The notes under the pieces were generated by a model. It did not search any database and had not been told where the DNA came from. It saw only the letters and a program-made list of their open reading frames with translations. This document shows positions 11,551 to 24,500 of a stretch of 64,000 nucleotides of DNA, one piece after another; position 1 is the first letter of the stretch, and each line of letters opens with the position of its first letter. Position numbers and translations under genes: made by a program. The stretch comes from Gorsachius magnificus (lineage: Eukaryota > Chordata > Aves > Pelecaniformes > Ardeidae): contig CM067083.1 of the NCBI GenBank assembly GCA_034008185.1, positions 124,204,337 to 124,268,336 of the forward strand, written 5' to 3'.

Positions 11551-14500
11551 TTATCAGATGACAGATGATGCTACATGGTAAGTACTGGAGAACGGATCAA
11601 TCTCAACTGCTCACTTGCTGTGGATCCCTCCATGTCCTCCTCAGCACATGTGGACACTGTGTTAGGAGAGCTCCACGTTTGCCAGAGCCAGGAGCTAAAG
11701 ACACTCCTGTGTCAGGCAACCACGGCTTAAAGTCTGTGAAGGCAAGCAAAACTTCCTTTGCAAAGTAGGATCTTTTAAGCAGAGGGATGGCTCTTGCTGC
11801 TGGACTTCGGGATCTTTAAGTCTGGGAGCTTTTTTTTTTTTTAAAAGGTATTTAAATAAGTTTTTCAGGTCACCTTTGATGCAAAGAGTCATCTAGAAGG
11901 AAGAGGCTGTCAGATGGTCTCTCAGCAAGGGAGTATCTGTTCCCTGGGCATGGACTCAGAGCCCTGTGAACTCCCTATGCCATCTGCATACTACACGTTT
12001 GCACTCCAAGCCCCACGGACACTTCTTTGATGTGCTACCGTTTGGAGAGCTGAAGCTCCCAAAGGTCTCTCAAGATCAGAAGAATCTGCGTGGCATGACG
12101 TATTTAGTGGATAAGGACCCCTTCCTCCTTTGAAACAGAAATTTGTTGCTGCCGTCTTTTTCTAAAGAACATTTACATTGCATTTTTTTCAGCTCACTCC
12201 TATCTTTCATCCTCGGTTATCTTGCTAAGTAAAGGGGGTTGCATTTGGCACAGATGGAGCAGAACGGCGCGCACGCTGCAGAGACAACGTCTACCGACAT
12301 CTGCTGCTCACCCCGCTGTCAACCTTTAACTGCGCGCCTCGCCGCTATCGTCCATAGGAGAAAGGCAAGTGACAGATGTCTGCTGCGGAGAGCCTCGCTG
12401 AGCGCCTGTGCATGGAAGAATCGCTTTGAAAAGTAAAAAGGAAACATTGTCCTAAGCAACTGCACCAAGCCACCGAGCTTAGCACCATCTCCAGCATGGA
12501 GACTGCTGGAATACGTAAGGTAGGGATTAAACCTGTCCTTACGTCTCAGCAAAGATCTGTGCTATTACAAGAGAAATGTTAAGAGGGTGCAGGAGAGCAG
12601 CAATGGAGGGATGCCCAGAAAGGCTCCTCTGCTCCCTGGGGAACCCAGCCCTGCTTCTGGACACAAGGTCTCCTGCTGGCCTCTCCAGCTCGCTGCTCCA
12701 ACATAAGCAGGTAAGATACACCCTCCTGGAAATTAAAACCGATACGTACACAGGCGAGCTCTCCTTCTTCCCGTCAGGAAATGGGGATGGAGAATTTGCA
12801 GCCCCAGATGGCCCGGAGCAATCCACGTTAGTGGGGGTTGGGGAAGGCCAAGAGTGAGATGCATGGCACTGAATGGCATCTTGGGATATTTAACTATCTG
12901 AGTTTTCTTTTCTGACCTCCTCTTTTCACTATCCAGCTAAATTTGTCCATTTTCTTTTGCTCATCCTTGCAGTGTCCACTGAAAAGCTTTTTCCTTTACA
13001 CCTCAGTCACAAAACCATCACAATTTGCTTTCACCTCACCCTTTCCTAATTATACCCACTTGCTTCCCTATTTTCTCTTCTTCCAAGGCTCTCATCCACC
13101 TTGCTTTTTCATTTCACTCATCTGCCTGTACCACCATTATTTTTCACATTGTCAGGCATGCTATTGCGTACCTAAAATTTGTTTTCAGTATGGTTATTTA
13201 AGCTCATTCTCCTGCACTAAGGTAGACAAATATTGCAACCTGCTATAGAAATACACCCGTGGAAATCATTCCCGGCATGCAAAGCTCTAACCCCGTCTGA
13301 GCAGAAGGCCAAGGTGATCAAGATGTGGTGCAGCAGGAGCTCAGACCTGCAGCCCTGGTGGGCCATCCAGCCGCGGCGAAGGCATGGGAGGCTGCAGTCT
13401 GCTCCACTGCGCGGACACGTGCTGGCATCTCTCCAAGGGTCTCACCACCAACGCTGCCCTGATCTGACCACAGTTGGCCTGGAGACATTATGCAAGGTCA
13501 GGCAGAAAGTATTCCTGGCACCGCCATACCTGTGGTGCCAAGTGCTGTTAAGGAGATGTCAAAGTCCAGCAGAAGTTTGGACAACACAAACCATTAAATA
13601 GAGGTCTTTGATATTTAAGAGCAGAAAGTTTCCCAGGCTAATGCAGGCAACATGTCACATAAAGCTAGCAACATAACCATCTGGGTCCATTAACTGCACT
13701 TGCTCTATAGCATTTGCTGTCTGAATTGTTTATGCCTCGTTTGAGCACAGAGGCTACCCAGCATATTAATACCCTGGAAAAGAACAAGTAAAACAGCGCT
13801 GGAAATGAAGGACTTTGGGGTGCTTGTTGTTATGGCAGAGTTACAGCGCAGACTGCACTGGCATAAGGTGGGAGGGGTCTCTGGGGGGGGAAAAAAAAAG
13901 CACAGAAGGAAACCCCAGAGAGCCCCCATCTAGCTTCCACTTTAGCAAACAAAATCATACGAAGAGTGAAATTAAAACCTGTTGTTGTAGAGAGAAGTAA
14001 AAGATTTTATGATCCTATTGCAAGAAAGGAATTTTTAAAGGCTTGCAAAGAATAGGGATAGATTGTTGGTTTCTTCTGCAAACCCGAACAAAACCAACTG
14101 ATTTCCCAGAAACAGACTGGGAAATTATGGCCCCCACTAAGAGTCCAGTCCAACCCTGCTAGCAAAGGATTAGTTTCTACTACCTTCTCCTTACCCTTTA
14201 TCTTCAAAGACTGCCAGACTGAGTTCAGACTTGCAACCAGAAGTCAAACAGGTTAGAGATGGCCTAAAAGCTACTGCTGCCTGCTGAGTCATAGGAAGGG
14301 AACGGGATTTAAGCTAATGATTTCCCTTACAGCTGACTCGGAGTTTGCCAACGCACAGGCAGGGAGTAGCTCATGTTGGAGATGCTCAGCTGAAAGGTCT
14401 GTGTGTCCTCAATCACCCACTCCAGGAGCCACAATTTCCCTTTCACGTCCTCTTGCAGGAGACACAACTCTTGAGCATGTGCCTTTAGATGACCAAGTGA

Positions 14501-15419
14501 CTACCTAAATCCCAAACTGACAAAGAATCCCTTTAAAAATCCCTAAATTTTGAGCTCAAGACTGCTAAATCAGCTGATATGATGTATAGGGAGGGCTTTG
14601 CATAGAGAAGGCACAGGGCTCAGCATAAGAAAAGGAGGAATGCACAAGGATGCTCAATGCAGACATGAAGGTGGCTAAGGAAAATGGGACATTACTCTGG
14701 CACTGTTACTCCTATCATTTATCAACAAGGAGTAACATGACAAAAAAAAAAAAAAAGGATTTTTTCCTTAGCTGACTCAGAAAAGGCTTTCATAAAGAAG
14801 CTACTTTGAGGTGCTGCTCAGGCTCAAGACAACATTTACGGAAAAAAAACCCAGACCTTCAAATTAAGGTCCTCTGTGGCTCTCTTGTCCCTCTTTACCT
14901 GAAGTCATAACCCACTCCTGGGGATATTACAAATCCTTTTCACATTAGACCAGCTGGGTGGCCTGAAGAATTAGCATGCAAGTGGAGGGATGCTCAGAAG
15001 GGGCAAATTGCTGCTTCAAAGAAGAGCAAGAGGCACGTTAGAGTCTGTCTCGGCACAGAAGTCCTTCCCTCTTCCACAGGCAGATAAAGCACACAGAAGT
15101 AGCAACACTTCCATTTTAGAAAATTAGTCCTAAGCTGCCAGTCCACTGCAGAAATCCATTCAAAAGAAAGCAGTCCAAGGAAGAACTTCCAGCATTTTAT
15201 TGTGCAAACCCACCCTCTGTTTCACTATGGCATTTTGCTTTCACAGCAAAAATGGTGCTATGGGATTAGCCTTCAAGAAAGGGAACGGAAACTCCATTTG
15301 CTCAACGCCACCAAACTGGTATCGCTGTGCAGAACTGTGCTGGCACGAGGTGTTCAGAAACCACAACCTGACATGGTCTCAAGTTTGTGACAGACACTGG
15401 ACCAATACATACCATAGCT
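11551..15419. other. Unique non-coding sequence
   Basis: No gene recognised. Simple tracts are a T-run near 11,829-11,842 and an A-run near 14,741-14,756. A 122-codon plus-strand ORF at 13,233-13,601 has no recognisable motif and is within chance expectation. Confidence 0.5.
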
Positions 15420-15505
15420 TAGTTTGTGACTATGCCAGAGACTTTCTGCACACACAGAACAGCCTCACCCTCTCTGTATCTCAGCATTCCCATATGTAAA
15501 GCAAA
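15420..15505 (+). mobile_element. MIR-like SINE fragment
   Basis: 'cctcaccctctctgtatctcagcattcccatatgtaaagc' follows the MIR segment that ends in 'ctctctgtgcctcagtttcc...tgtaaa'. The block to its left ('gtttgtgactatgccagagac') is a plausible decayed core. This explains part of a 99-codon ORF at 15,200-15,499, which is not called as a gene. Confidence 0.5.
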
Positions 15506-16060
15506 AGCAACCGGTTACATGTCTCCCACTGAACCCAGGTACCTGCTTTTAATTAAAAGTACACCTTCCAAAGATGCACGAAGGCTTGATCCGCAGAGAC
15601 ACTGAATCCATCCCTTCCTGGGGATTTGCTCCGATGATTAATTGCAGCCCCATGCCTATCTTCTAACATCACCATCCAACGAGCTGGTACTTCTCACAGT
15701 CCTCTCCGACACTCGGCAGTATCCAGCACCCTCGCCCCCGCACAAGGGAGTTGTGTTTAGGTCTCTCTCTCCCCCCAACAAACACAGTGGGAAATTTCTT
15801 TAAAAGCTGAAGTCTAGATATTTTCTCTCCACTCCAAATACTGCCCTGCTGCTCCTTCTGTATGTCCTTTAACTTTTCCCATGCCTATTTTAAAGTGCAG
15901 TTATCAGAGCTAAATAAGCTATTCCACCAGTGTTTTCATAAATGCAGTTTTTGGAAGTAAAAACATCCTTTGTTCCTATTCCACAGTTCACATGTCCATA
16001 GATGGCATTAAACACTTCTTACTGCACTATCGCCCTGGGAATTCAAGTAGATTTGGCTGC

Positions 16061-16065
16061 TCAGT
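16061..16065. repeat. Left target site duplication (TCAGT)
   Basis: Exact copy of 16,621-16,625, directly abutting the LTR ends. Confidence 0.85.
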
Positions 16066-16620
16066 TGTCCTGGTTTCGGCTGGGATAGAGTTAATTTTCT
16101 TCACAGAAGCTAGCATAGTGCTGTGCTTTGGATTTAGTACTAGAAGAATGTTGATAACACGCTGATGTTTTTAGTTGTTGCCAAGCAGTGCTCAGACTAC
16201 TCAAGGACTTTTTGAGCTTCTCCTGCTCGGCCAGGGGCAGAACAAGCTGGGAGTACAGCACAGCTAGGACCCAAACTGTCCAAAGAGCTATTCCATACCA
16301 TAGAACGTCATGCTCGGGGGGGTTGGTGGGGTCGGTCGGTCGCTCGGGTACTGATCGCTGCTCGGGACGGGCTGGGCATCGGTCGGCGGGTGGTGAGCAA
16401 TTGCATTGTGCATCATTCATTTTGTATATTCTGTATATTTTGTTATCATTCTCATTATTACTATTATTATTATTTTCTCTTATTAAACTGTCTTTATCTC
16501 AGCCCTCGGCTCTAACCTTTTTTCCCCTTCCCGATTCTCTCCCCCATCCCACTGAGGGAGGGGGGGGAGTGAGCGAGCGGCTGCGTGGTGCTGAGTTGCC
16601 AGCCGGGTTAAACCACGACA
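16066..16620 (+). mobile_element. Solo LTR of an avian ERVL-like retrovirus, with target duplication
   Basis: The 555-bp block starts TGTCCTGGTTT and ends AAACCACGACA, imperfect inverted termini with canonical TG...CA. The five bases before it (16,061-16,065, TCAGT) are repeated exactly after it (16,621-16,625), giving a perfect 5-bp target site duplication, the length typical of ERVL-type integrases. ATTAAA at 16,482-16,487, just before 'ctgtctttatctc', is a plausible polyadenylation signal and sets plus orientation. No internal gag/pol/env sequence or second LTR lies nearby, so recombination between LTRs has removed the provirus body. The GC-rich middle and the G-run near 16,558 are part of the LTR. 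Confidence 0.9.
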
Positions 16621-16625
16621 TCAGT
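16621..16625. repeat. Right target site duplication (TCAGT)
   Basis: Exact copy of 16,061-16,065 on the other side of the LTR. Confidence 0.85.
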
Positions 16626-18082
16626 ACAACCACAAGTACCCTGTCACAGCAACTGCTTGTCCAGGGCAGAGCCCTCATCCTCAGGTATAGCCCACGCCGT
16701 TTGCTCCTCCACACGCAACTTTGCCGTGGGTCATTTCACATGTGATCTGTGGGACTGCAGTTTACAAGTCATTTGGATTACTTCAAGTCATTTATCATAT
16801 TCTCCTAACGTTTTATTACTCCACTGATTTTCTCAGCAGCGACTCCATACTTGATGAAAATCACAGGAACAGCAAGGAATCCAGCTATTCCTCCCGTGAT
16901 CACATTTACAGCGCTGCAGCTTTATCACAGCCTTTACAAGACTTATTTCCTAGACTGATGAAAAAAGAGCAGAGACATGGGCTTACGATATCTTCATGAC
17001 AGCTTTGACACTGTCTAGTCACACAAAACCGAGTTCGTTCAGAGCAGCGTTTTACCACGAGCTCACAGAGAACCCACTCCTACCTATAAGCACAAGATAC
17101 TCCATTCAAGTTCTATACACTGTAGACAAGAGAAAACTGATTAAGCAGGAGAAGTCGTCCTTAAAAAATAGATCTGGTTATCTACTATCTATCAAATCAA
17201 AATGACAAATCTAAGTCTTTGCCCCATTTGAAAAAATGGCAAATCTAAGTCTTTGCCCAGGAGTAAAGACAAATACACTTCAATGACTCTCACACTTTTC
17301 TCCTCCCATCCAGTACTTGTGCAGGCCTTTGCCCCCCCAGGAATGACGTCTGGTGCTACCACCAGTGATGCTTGATTCTGTACTTCTAACATGCGCAAAA
17401 GCTTTATTAAAAGGTCATTAAAGTTCAGAGGCTCTTCAGGCAACTTTGATTCTACCAAGTGTTGCATTTTGACATAGGCTCCATCTTCAAGTCAGGTAGG
17501 TTGTTTGCTGGTTTGTTCTGTTCCAGAAGAACATCTCATAGACTTACTAATTCCTGCTGGGCAAATTGAGCAGAGGTGAGGTGTCTGTTCATCTCAGCCA
17601 TCCTGTGATTAAAACTTTTCCTTTATAAGGAAGACAGGCACAAAACACTCTGTAATGCCTCACCTTATTTTTTTTGGTCACAACCACCTCCACCAGGGAA
17701 GAAGGATCGTTACCCTCACTCTCCTCCATGATGCTCCAAGCCAAGAGGCCAATGCATCAGCCCAAGCTGCAGGAGTACAGAGTGGCCACAGGGCTTCCTG
17801 CAAAACACCAGACTATTTTGAAGAAGGCGGCATGACGTATCAATGTCACTTGTAGAGCCTGATCCAAAATGGCCCTTGGGGGAGTCTTCTGCTCCACTGG
17901 GCCTCTGTTTCTACTGGGTCATAGCAATTTTCCCATCTACTTCCCGCAGGCACTAACTGCCAGCAGGGTAGAGGTGGGTGCTGGAGCACCTGTATCCCAT
18001 GCTCTGCATCTCACTGATGTTCTGCCCAACCCTTCAGGAGTGCCCTTAGCACACTTCCAGCCTAGATTCTTACAGAAATAAG
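16626..18082. other. Unique non-coding sequence with a 34-bp tandem duplication
   Basis: No gene recognised. At about 17,202-17,260 the string 'caaatctaagtctttgccc' occurs twice, 34 bp apart. A minus-strand open frame (17,192-17,467) reads through it; upstream similarity-like reading needs a stop and a frame change to continue, so it is not called. Confidence 0.5.
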
Positions 18083-18572
18083 ATTTCATGGAATCACAGA
18101 ATACCAGGTTGGAAGGGACCTCAAGGATCATCTGGTCCAACTTTTCTAGGCAAGAGCACAGTCTAGACAAGATGGCCCAGCACCCTGTCCAGCTGAGCCT
18201 TGACAGTGTCCAGTGTGGTGGAGTCAACCGCTCCCCTGGGGAGATTATCCCAATGGTTGACTGTTCTCATGGTGAAAAATTTCCCGCATGTCCAATCGGA
18301 ATCTCTCCAAGAGCAACTTGTATCCATTCCCCCTTGTCCTCTCCATGGGACTCCTTGTAAAAAGGGAGTCTCCATCTTCTTTGTAGCCACCCTTTAAGTA
18401 CTGGTACATGGTGACGAGATACCCTCTGAGCCTCCTTTGCTCAAGGCTGAACAAACCCAGCTCTCTCAGCCTGTCTTCATACGGTTAAGAGAGGATTCCC
18501 AGACCTTGGATCATCTTTGGTGGTCCTGCTCTGGACCCTCTCCAGCCTGTCCACATCTTTCTTGTACAACTG
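18083..18572 (-). mobile_element. CR1 LINE fragment, third subtype, frameshifted
   Basis: The left end has 'catggaatcacagaataccaggttggaagggacc' then 'catctggtccaac', a bird CR1 3' end. Minus-strand translation yields [20 protein letters not shown] and, further downstream, pieces like RFRLDMREIF and NHWDNLPRGAV, the conserved C-terminus of CR1 ORF2, split over frames. Similarity fades near 18,570. The 3' UTR differs from both other bird-type copies, so the window samples three CR1 lineages. Confidence 0.92.
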
Positions 18573-21500
18573 TGCTTTCTTACACCTCTTCTAAAATCTT
18601 CTGAAGCAGTTTCAACCCAGGATGAAGCTCTTAAGACATTAAGATTGTCCTTCTGTAAGTTTTCCTTCCATAAGGACACAGGCCTCAGAGGCAGGGAGGG
18701 ACTAGGACTAGGAGCTTCTGCTAATGTGAGGATGCCTCACACCTCAATATATCTGTATTTTACCATCTTCACCAACATACAGCTATATATAGATATGTGT
18801 TTTCATATACAAGCAAACACACAGAGGACAGGTCCCACTGAACCCTACAAAACTAGAACCAGGGTCTCCAAAAACATACACTGCTCCAAAACCAGTATTT
18901 CTGAAGAGGCTGTTTCCAGCAGCTTCCCCAAAATCACACACTCCGTGGCAAACAGCAAGGGGAGGATCCAACTCGAGGGCGGTATTCAGCAATGCTTGAG
19001 CAACACAGCTTTTCCCCCTCCTCCTCCAGTTCCCTGCCCCTATCCCCCACACGTTTCCAAATTGGCCCAACTTTGATGGATTCCTATGGGAACGGCAAAA
19101 GAGACATCTGCCAAACGTCAAATTGTTGTTCCTAAGTGCAGGGGCACAGTGACTTTAAATGGCCACCGTGGGCTTTTTTTTTTTGGTGTGTGTGTGTCAT
19201 TGTAAGAAAGTGTGTATTTCCTCACTCTCATTCTCCAAAACAGCTGAATGGTTTTTCACTAGAGTCCTCCCAAAAAGCACATCTCCTAGCAGATAATGAG
19301 CTGGAAAGTTCTAGCTGAAATAAAGTGACAAAATATGAGCAACCAAACGCAGGATTTTCAAACACAGAATGTCTGGTAAATTTTTAATAACGGCTGTTAG
19401 CATCAGCCCCAGCTGCACCGAGAAGTGAAAATCTGGTCAAACTGCAGGTAAGGTTTTTACACCACCAAACATCAGGCACCTGAGTTAGCTAGCTGGTCTC
19501 TTTAAGATCTCTCTGAAATAGGAGAAATAAAAAAGAGAAGCAGATATATTCCTCCCAAGGGCAGTTCAAGACACCTTTGCCAGGTGCTTGCTCAGAAATT
19601 CCTCCTCCCTCTCGGCCCTCACCTGGATCAGCAATGTGTGCAGGGGCTGCAAGCCAGGAGTCCTCACCTCCCTTCAGAGCCGAATATCAACCTCCAGCTT
19701 CAAACATCACTTGGGGCAAAATAAGGCATAATAAAAGCACAACCCCTCTATCACTGTAACTTAACTCTGTTCAAAATATAATAATCACACCTTAAGTTAC
19801 ACGTACTACAAGTATTTTTATAAGATTTATTACAGGAAAATGCTAGCAGGGAGAAACTTAGGAATGCCACTGTTCTCCTCTCCCAGATGAAAACCTGTAT
19901 CGACGCCCTCGCAGGGCTCTTTACCCACCATTCTCTGCTGTTTTGTTTTGCTACATTATCTAATTTAGGCTGCGCACTCCTTTGGAAAGAGAGAGACCAA
20001 CCCTTTATTCATCCATAAAAGTTACACACCAATGCTGCTTCGCAAACAAAAACATCGATTTTAGCCATGAAGGCACCAGTTTTATACAGACATCCTAACA
20101 ATTGTATTTTAACCAAAATTCTCTTTAAAAGTCCTTCTGTTCATGCCTAGGCCACCAGCAGCATTTCTGAGCTGACAGAAGATGAATGCATGTTGTGATA
20201 CATGACATTTTCATAATCAGGATTTCACGTTACTCAGAAGAAATTCAGTGGTGGTTTGGGGGGGTTGGTTTGTTTGCTTGTTTTTAAAGTCTACAACAAT
20301 CCTTGAAGCAAATACTGCTGGGGACGGAGGAGAAGGTGGGCAGTTACAACCCTTGAAGGTCGAACACTGCCAGACACCTTGCTGCTTTGCATGATCCCTT
20401 GCCCAACTCTGCTTCTCCATATCCAATCTGCAAAAAATTCCGTATCGCAAAAATCAGATGGCATCGTAAGCAAGCCCACCAAGAATAACAAGGAATCAGA
20501 GAAGTGAATGAGATCTTTGCAGGCTGCCGATAGAATCTGACACTGCCGGTCTTTCAGCTCATTACTTTTGGCAGCATGGGCTCCCCATGAGGTCCCATGA
20601 AGCATGAATGACTTAATCAAGGGACCTCCCTGGGGGTGAGGGAGATGCACAGGCTCTGTCAGGCTCCTGAATAAGAGCATCAAATCAAAGCCTGGGAAAT
20701 CAGTGTCGCCCTATGGAAAATTGACGGTATCAGCTGGTAAATTCTTAAGGGCTTAAGTGGTGCCTTACTCCTGCCCCTGTACCACAAACTCAGCTGCGCT
20801 AAGCAGAGCTGGAGATGCAATGAATGCTAAAAAGCCAAAATCAGGGAGCAGAAGCTGATTTCCAGAAGTCTGCAGAAAACCCATCAATGCACTTGGATAG
20901 TGCCACGCTACTGCCGAGTGGGAGAACTCCCAGCGTAGCCTGCTGTTAAACCCTGCAGCTCCCAATGAGATGACAAAGAAGTGGCAGGAGTAGATGGATG
21001 ATCAGGTTGAAGCACTGCTAGCCCACGGCCAGCACTCGATACTTGCCAACTACCCTTCCACAGCAAGGCAGGAGTCCACGAGCACATGTACAGGCATGCT
21101 TGATTTTCAAAGCTGTAAGGACATCCTTTGAGTACATCTCATTTTCAAGCAAAACCAGACAGGACCTTTACAGTCACTAAGTTACTTGTGCGTAGCAAGT
21201 GCTGCAAAATCTGCAATGACGTCAAATTCTTTACTACTAACACATTCTCTGTATTAATCTTCCCCAAATAATCCACACTGGAAATTTATGTATGACCCTG
21301 TGTAACACCCACAGTAACTCATCCCTCTGAACATGTCATGGAGCTTAAATACATGAAGGTAGAGTGCCTTAAGAAGCTGATGAGAATAATTTTCTAGTAC
21401 GTTAGAAAGGACAAACTGTTTTTATGACTCTTTTATAGTCTGGTTTTTTCAAATTAAAATTAAAATAGTTCCCAGATGGAAGCCATATCATTCCAAATTC

Positions 21501-24500
21501 AACTTAAAGAATACTTCTTTTTAAGGAAAAAAACAAAACCAAACAGGCAAAACTTCAGAAAATTTGACCCCACAGAAAGGCTGACAGCATCTTGTGTTGC
21601 TCAGAGAGCACTCAGAGGCATGGGGAAAAAAAGCCTTGAGATTTGTTTGATCAAAGATTCAAATAATAAGGAAACAGTTTCAAAACGGTGGCAGCAAAGT
21701 TCGTCCTTAATCCTACAATGTGTGCATCAGACTGTGGAAAATTTCTTTACAAAGCTCCAGGCATCCACACAGGCAGGTGGAGTGGGAAAAGGGCTCCCTT
21801 GCCCACAGTGTGCTTATCTGTAGCCTGTAAGTACCTTTCCCTCTACAAATCAATATTTTTCATTTTTTTTAAGTGTCCCATATAGCTATAACATGGCACT
21901 AATACTCTTTTCCAGCTCGCAGCACCTTAACAAGAAGCAAACTCTAAAGCTTGACTTTAGTTTCTAAATTGCACCAGCAATGCCTAACACAGATGATAGT
22001 ACAGCTCATCCCTTATTCTGAAGCTGGAGAGGTGATGAAGAGCTGTGCATTTTTGCCAAGCAAACTAATACTTGCAAATGCAGAGAACAGGAGAAGATAT
22101 GGGAGATGAAAGGAGGATCCTTGAATTTGTAGAGGGTAGAAGGGCAGCCAGCACCTGGCTTTATTTGTACGTCACATATTCGTAATTTGGTAAGGACAAA
22201 CGTGGGAATGGCTTGATCTACAGGACCACAGGGATGGAAACAGCAGGTCACTTGGCAATTTCCAGCTCTGGAGGTCCCTGGCTGCTACAGGGTAGGAGGG
22301 AAACAATAAACAACTGCTCTTCCACTCGTCCCCAAGCATTCACTACTGCATCTGCTCAGGACACCACTCAAAACAGACGATGGGCCCAACCAAGTAGTAC
22401 AGGTCTTTTTTTTTTTTTTTTTTTTTCCAAATGAAGCTCCATACAGTCTGTTGCATACTTCCTCTTCAAATAAATCAGGCTTCAAGGAGCAAAATCATTA
22501 CCACAGTAGATACGCAGAGGGAACAATTCTCATGCCCTACACACAGCTCAAGGTTTGGTCTTACTCTGGCCCAGGCAGGGCTACCACATACCTCTCCCAA
22601 ACACCTCCTGGGTGTCCTGCCCAACTCCTGGGCCGTGTCCATCCATCGAACTCAAGAGCAGCCCAGCACTCCCTGGCATGTCACCCTCTAGCCCTCTGCC
22701 AGAGCCCTAGGGATCACCAGGGAACGGAGCAGAAACAAACAGATGTGCTTCAAAAGAAATGCTCGGGAGGAACCAAAAGCAGATCCTCATTTCCTCCCCT
22801 TTACTCAGGTACCCCCAGACACCTCTCCATTTCCTCCCCATGCACCTCATCTCCTACCCGTTAATGCTGCCCTTACTCCGATTTCTGGCTCCTACCCTAA
22901 CCCTCTTGCTTCCCTCATCCGTTATCCAGCATCCTTCCCTTCTTTCCAGCGTCCTCTCACCAACACCAAGTTCCAACCCACGTTACAATTCCTGCTGGGC
23001 ACAGAGATCCTGTTACAGCCGATTACTGAAACATTGCCTGACCTTTGCAGTTCAGAGGATTAAGTTATGCCACAGCTCATCCAAGCTCACAACACTCTCT
23101 GTAACCATTAAGAAAGCTTTCACTCTGCCCAATGAAGGCAAAAACAGTTTTGGCCATACTGGAGAGGTGGGAGGGAAGAGAATAGTTTTGGTCGTAAGAG
23201 GATCTTGTAACTGGGTGGAAATTGTGCTGTCAACAGGAGCAAGACACGCCGTGCCGGTAGAAGTTATCCCTCCTCCTCTAAACAATCTTAGGCAGTGCAG
23301 TCAGGAGTGGAAACACCAGCTTAATCCACACTTGTTCCTTCCCAAAATTGATTTTCCAACTGCTTATCCATAGTTCATCTTCCTAGGGGCCACATCTTAC
23401 CTGTACTCACCGTTCTCAATCTAAAATGATTAAAAATGCTTCTTTCAAGCAGACAAAAAGTGCGGTATTAATCCCAGGGCCAAAACCCCAAGCAGGCAAT
23501 CAGAAACCCCTCCATGGTCGCAAGCTTTGCAGCAGACCCTGCAGGTGCTTCCCTCCCTGCTCTGCATTTGGGCAGCTCTTGCCTTGCTTCAGGACAACAG
23601 GGGGTAAGCGGTGCCTTCCCTTCTCCAAAAAGCACATTGGGATCTAAGCCAGAGCAGTCCTGCTGGGGAAGCCCCACCTAAATCGGAGCAGGGAGCTGGG
23701 ATTAAACACAGACATCTTCAAGCAGGGATCTTGCCCCTCTCCGCGTCACCAAACCCTCTCTTTGCTAAAAGCAGCATTGAACAGCCTCTTTAAACACCAA
23801 CCTCATGTGAGGCTCTGCCAGCGAGCACAACGGAAAGCGCAGGTTTCCATATTAATTTCTGCTCGCCGAAAACCCTGGGACATGGCAAGACCAGAATAAT
23901 AATACCAATTACAGATATTTAATGCAGTAATTTCAGAGCCAATTAACATAATGAACCTCTGTCTCTTTCAGATAAGTAATCTCAGAACAATCGAGTTAAA
24001 GGTGATCGGGCTGAAGCACATGATAAGAATGCTAAACACCGATTACATGAAGAGAACTGGGAAAGATTTCTACACAGACCTTCCTCAGAAAACCATCCCC
24101 CTCTGCCTCCACACACACGAAAGGAGGATCCATGGCGTTTATTATCTGTATTTTGATAGCATGCAGAGGGAATAGCACTGGAAGCTTTTTATAAACGATA
24201 CCGAGCCAATCGAAGCCCCACAGCAGATGATTTGGAGGCAGAAGGGTAGTACGGTGGTCTTGCAGCTAATGAGGAAAGAAATAAGCAGCAAGTCCTGGGT
24301 GAGAAGCAGCATATTCCTTCTGTATTCACTTGCATGATAGAGAATCATCTGTACTAGAGGAACAGATCCCTCTCTCTCATGGGAGATACCTGAAGCCACG
24401 TGTGCTGCTTGCTCCGTGCTGTGCTCTCTGCAAAAGGTAGCCAAAGAGGCTGTAAAGAATCCACACTTAACACACATTTGTCACACTTCAAATCAATGTT

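Noticed and set aside
15200..15499. 99-codon Cys/His-containing plus-strand ORF
   Set aside because: Its 3' part is explained by a MIR-like relic and no cysteine pattern fits a known domain.
22743..23373. 204-codon and 106-codon overlapping plus-strand ORFs
   Set aside because: The sequence is pyrimidine-rich and depleted of stops; translations are Pro/Leu/Ser runs without motifs and two frames are open at once.
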